Positions 58,534 through 64,000 of a stretch of DNA of 64,000 nt are shown piece after piece. Each line of letters starts with the position of its first letter. Position 1 is the stretch's first letter. The stretch lies in assembly GCF_029227915.1 (NCBI RefSeq), contig NC_079878.1, forward strand, positions 26,313,501-26,377,500, in the 5' to 3' direction. Made by a program: the position numbers and the translations under genes. The stretch comes from Hydractinia symbiolongicarpus. Taxonomy: Eukaryota > Cnidaria > Hydrozoa > Anthoathecata > Hydractiniidae. Below the pieces are notes generated by a model. It worked only from the letters and a program-made list of their open reading frames with translations, was not told where the DNA came from and did no database searches.

Positions 58534-58736
58534 AACTCATGAAATCTTTTGCGTTTGGTTTTTTTCTGTGTAAGAGCAATGCGGAAATATTGTTATGCTG
58601 TACGAAACAAGCCTTATTTGTACCAAGGGTAATTTCTGAAGTTAGATGTGGATTTTTTACTCGAATTATATGTTGCTTAAACTCAATTTCGACGAGTGGA
58701 TAAAGACGCGTATCTGTTTTTAAAGATGTTCTTATT

Positions 58737-58742
58737 AATAAA
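58737..58742 (+). terminator. Poly(A) signal of the third cassette
   Basis: AATAAA about 200 bp after the stop at 58533. Confidence 0.55.
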
Positions 58743-59677
58743 ATCGCACAGGCGAAAAATAGCGCGAAAGTAGCACTCATGTAAGAATTTCCTGTATAGA
58801 GGTATTGAAAGCAAAGTTGGACATTTTTTTCTCCGAATTCATTTTTAATTTATTCATTTTGTATATATTAAGTTGTCAAATATATATTTTATACTCTTTT
58901 ACCTTGAGGAACATTGCTCTATTTTTAACTTTCCAGCAGCATTAAAAAAACGCATTTTTTAAATCTTAAATCTACATCAACATTTGCAGACAAAAGAAGT
59001 CGTTGGAAGCCTTCTTTACTCCTTTTTTACTTAATGCAAACACCACTGAGCTTCTCCCACATGTGTGCACAACAGGCGACGTTGTCGTACACAAAACCCC
59101 GTGGTTGTTACATGGCAACATTTCAAAGAAAAAAAAGTCATTTAAGAATTCGGACTTCCGATTATTCGCACCGTACTGACATTTCATTTACCTAGCGTGC
59201 CCCGCCGGCATATTTGCTTTCTCTCCTGGGCAATACATCTTGTTTACGTTTCGTTGCTATGCAATATAGGTTGAACCTAGCGCACCTCTCTCAGCAGAAA
59301 ACATACTTGTCGTGTCCGCCTTAAGTAGGTTAATTTCTGATAGGTTAGTGGGAACAGGGAGCCTCAAACGCAGGGCGACAGTATGTTATCGACACACGGA
59401 TAGTTTATAAAGATGCCATAAAGATGCCAGGTATATGTAGATTAATCATGGCACATCCGTGTGACCATTCTCTTTTGAATGCCGAATACCACTCACTACT
59501 AAGTAGTATGTTTTTGATCACTGTCATATTTTTTTTACACCGATAACATTTGTCTCCCGTGATTAGAGGTATACAGAGGTAAAAGGTTTCTCACTAATGG
59601 TTTTTGCTAAATTTTTTTTATAGTACGCTACCGCAGAATAAAAAAAAATATTCTGTTTACCGATGTCATATTACGTC

Positions 59678-59769
59678 CAACCTCGTTTTCAGGGCATTAT
59701 GCCTTATTTATGAAGTTGGCCACTCCGTTATAACGGCTCAGGGGCCACAAGACCCTGGGGACAAGGTTG
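59678..59769. mobile_element. Small palindromic MITE (CAACCTCG family)
   Basis: 92 bp from CAACCTCGTTTTCAGGG to CCCTGGGGACAAGGTTG. Flanks ATATTACGTC and ATATAACGTC are a 10-bp target duplication with one mismatch. Inner GTTGGCCACTCCG matches 45659-45755. Confidence 0.85.
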
Positions 59770-59985
59770 ATATAACGTCTTCCAAGAAATATAATTTATG
59801 GTCCAGAGAACCAAATAATCCTAAATTATTTTTTGGATAAGCAAGTGATAAACACGAATTCAGAAATTAAAGGTATAATTACACAAGGAAGTCTCAGCCA
59901 GTAAAGTTGTATTAATTAAATCTTGTGTAAAAGCAAAAAGAAGAAGCATATGCTTATATCAGAGGCTGAATATGATTATAAGCTA

Positions 59986-60578
59986 CAGCGGACTCTCCAT
60001 AACTCGAAGTCTCACGAGGAATCAGAAATCGTTCGAGTTATGGAGCGGTTCGAGTAATGGAGAGTTTGGAAATTTTGCTAAGTTTATCCTTTGTACATAA
60101 GCCCCTTGAAAGAAAACGATGTATTTGAGTAATTATCTACCTTACGGATGAGAAGTATGTCGTAAACAGTTTATTTCAGTTCTTTAAGAGCATTGTACTT
60201 TATTATACACGACTTGTTATCTATTGGACATTTTTTCCCTGCTACCACAGACGCCATTTTATTCATGAGAACTTCAAAACAAGAATATTTGTAAACACAC
60301 CACTTGACATTAGAACGGCGCGTTCGAATGACTTCGTTCGAATGATCTAAGGGGCCGAACACACGTAGAAAATATTCGAATCAGAAAAAACTCTGAAATT
60401 CTTCAATTTTTTAAATTTTTCGAGTTATGAAGAGCGAAAAAAACCTAATATGCTTCAAAGGGACAAAAAAAATGTTCAACTTAAGGAGATTTTCGAGTAA
60501 TGGAGATTCAAGTCTACGAATTCGTTCGAGAAGGAGCGGTTTGAGTTAAAGGGTTTCAAGTTATGGAGAGTCCACTGT
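59986..60578. mobile_element. TA-flanked MITE (CAGYGGACTCTCC termini)
   Basis: A 593-bp element between TA dinucleotides with inverted termini CAGCGGACTCTCCATAACTC and AGTTATGGAGAGTCCACTG. Several TTCGAGTTATGGAG words occur inside in both orientations. No transposase frame. Likely Tc1/pogo-type. Confidence 0.83.
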
Positions 60579-62243
60579 ATGTACTTATTATAGCAGGACA
60601 CGAGAAAATGGCTTTGCTTTGGCGAAAATTTAATTTTGAAACTTTTTCGCATTAAAAGTCTAGGCAAAGAGAGGCATAAGTGCTAAGATAATATCCTAAA
60701 TTTGAATAGCTGATGTCAGCATTTGCGTTCTTTAATTGATAAAAAAAAAAACCCAAATGGAATCAAAGAAGAAAAGTTGTTAAGGAAAATGGTTCGTTAA
60801 GGAGACATTGCAGCTACCATACGTGACATTAAGATGTCTGCAAACTTCACATCGACTTTCTTTTCACCTGCTTGGGCCAACAAATTCTTTTTTGTTAGTC
60901 AAAAGAACTAAAACCCGTCACGTGTTGCACTATTGTGTAGACAAAAAACATAAGGCGGGAGTGGCATGAAATTTAGAAACGGTTTTTTCGTAACGAAAAA
61001 ATAAAACACAAAATATAGGATGTTTTTTTTAATCTGTTTATTCGACATTTTGGTAGATAGATGGTCCACGAAAATTATAAGCAGAAAAGAATTATAACAT
61101 TAAGAAAATCAAAACTCATTTTTTGAAAAAACTACAGCAACGACCAACTTGTACTTCTATCGAGTAAGTGCCACTAGTTTAAAATATTCTTACAAAATCC
61201 ACAGATGTAGTATCTGTCGCATCAAAATGAAACAGGGAAGTGAAGGATTACAAAATGCAGATCGAACGTTATACCTGGTGCACATTACAAAAATTTCGAC
61301 ACGCAAAAACATATTAACTTAAAATAGATAAAATTTTGAAAGGCTTTCGTACTATAAAATTAATCAACTATATGATGGCGATACTCCACTTCACAGTTTC
61401 TACACACGTAAAAAACAAAACAAAAATAATCAGCTATACGCATGCGCGCTCCCCTTATTATATTCTTTATAAATTAAACCGTGAATAAACGTTCGTAATA
61501 TGTATAAAAAATATCTCTGCGAGTGTTTTGAAACTTGTGATTGCAAAAAAACTGCGCTTATTTTTCTTGTCTTGCTTTCAAGTTCTTGAAGAGTTCAGCT
61601 TGTACGCTTTTTTGTTTTCGTTCATCACCCAAATCATTCACACTCCTAAAAAAAATAATAAAATGAAAAATCATACACTGTCCATAGCAAGCCATCAGTA
61701 TGGCTTGCGGCCCCCGACAGACCTATTCCCAAGTAGAACGTCGCAGTGATGCTAGTTCATTTTACGCAGCTAGTTTAAATCTAGGTTAACCCCTTCTTTC
61801 TTTGCCATAGCAACTTATTATCTCACTAAAGATCGCTTTCCATTACGGCCTCCATGGCTGCAACAAAAAGCGTTTTAATGTTGGAGATCAATATGATAAA
61901 TTTCTATTATATTAAAGATGGTAGCGTTTTCTAAATTTATATTGGTTGCTAAAAAGATTTTTTGTTTGCAAGCGCTTGTGATTGAGTCTTTTGGAATTTG
62001 ATTTAACTTCAAAAGCTGGCAAAAATACAAACCCTGCGGTCAGAAAGATATCTAATGTGCATGTGTAGATACTAGACGCTGTCAGCTTCGGCCATGAAAA
62101 GCCTTAATTATTCTTATTCATGATATTCTTGATTCCGGTTCGAAAAGAGGTTTAACTTGCAAAACTTTACGTTTTTAAATTTCAGAAAAGTAACAGTTTA
62201 AAACATTTGAAGTTGCAGCATCAGCAATATCAGCGTATATTCG

Positions 62244-63871
<1,628 letters not shown>

Positions 63872-64000
63872 CTAAAATGTTTTTTTTTTTTTTTAATAAA
63901 ATATTTTGTAAAAAATGTCAAAAAGTTATTTTTCAATTTTTTTTTTTCATTTTTGTAACTACAAAAAATTCTTCCCGTGATTATTAGGCCTAATACCACA

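Larger units (their letters stand above)
58743..62243. other. Intergenic region between convergent genes
   Basis: No gene is supported. It holds MITEs at 59678-59769 and 59986-60578. The right part (about 61000-62243) should contain the 3' UTR of the minus-strand CAPZB gene. Confidence 0.5.

Overview
AT-rich nuclear DNA from a multicellular animal. Genes are cut by short GT-AG introns, and orthologues of metazoan ILKAP, PEX10, CAPZB and a NUDT8-like Nudix protein are recognisable. The dense small inverted-repeat elements, minisatellites and APE-type LINE copies fit a non-bilaterian or simple invertebrate, most probably a cnidarian such as a hydrozoan. That placement is inference; the species cannot be read from the window.

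Layout. Positions 1-4423 hold two near-identical copies of a segment containing a minus-strand LINE piece. The first coding exon of a mitochondrial Nudix gene (minus strand) lies at 5659-5933. A decayed plus-strand LINE follows (6620-9457), broken by a tRNA-derived SINE. Positions 9981-18530 are a gene-free repeat field: SINE copies, TA-flanked MITE-like elements carrying internal 53-bp minisatellites, a foldback element and a tract of small CCTGA-hairpin repeats. No gene is supported from 18530 to 22499.

Two intronless paralogous type I membrane receptors follow (22500-23768 and 25436-26653). Next come complete ILKAP (11 exons, 28275-35232) and complete PEX10 (9 exons, 35758-42124), both on the plus strand 525 bp apart, with repeats in several introns. 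After a 6.4-kb intergenic stretch comes a type II membrane protein gene (from 48511) with a long cytoplasmic region, one membrane segment and a coiled-coil stalk. It ends in a small six-cysteine C-terminal domain. That terminal domain occurs three times in a row (52191-52352, 56433-56594, 58372-58533), each a last exon of exactly 162 nt with its own stop and poly(A) signal. Two of the three are preceded by a short collagen-like exon. Splice phases suggest one gene with alternative 3' ends. The window closes with the C-terminal five exons of F-actin capping protein beta on the minus strand (62244-63871).

ILKAP, PEX10, CAPZB and the Nudix gene are unrelated housekeeping genes. The lineage-specific material is the pair of surface receptors and the collagenous type II protein with its tandem terminal cassettes; the latter is the best candidate for something undescribed.
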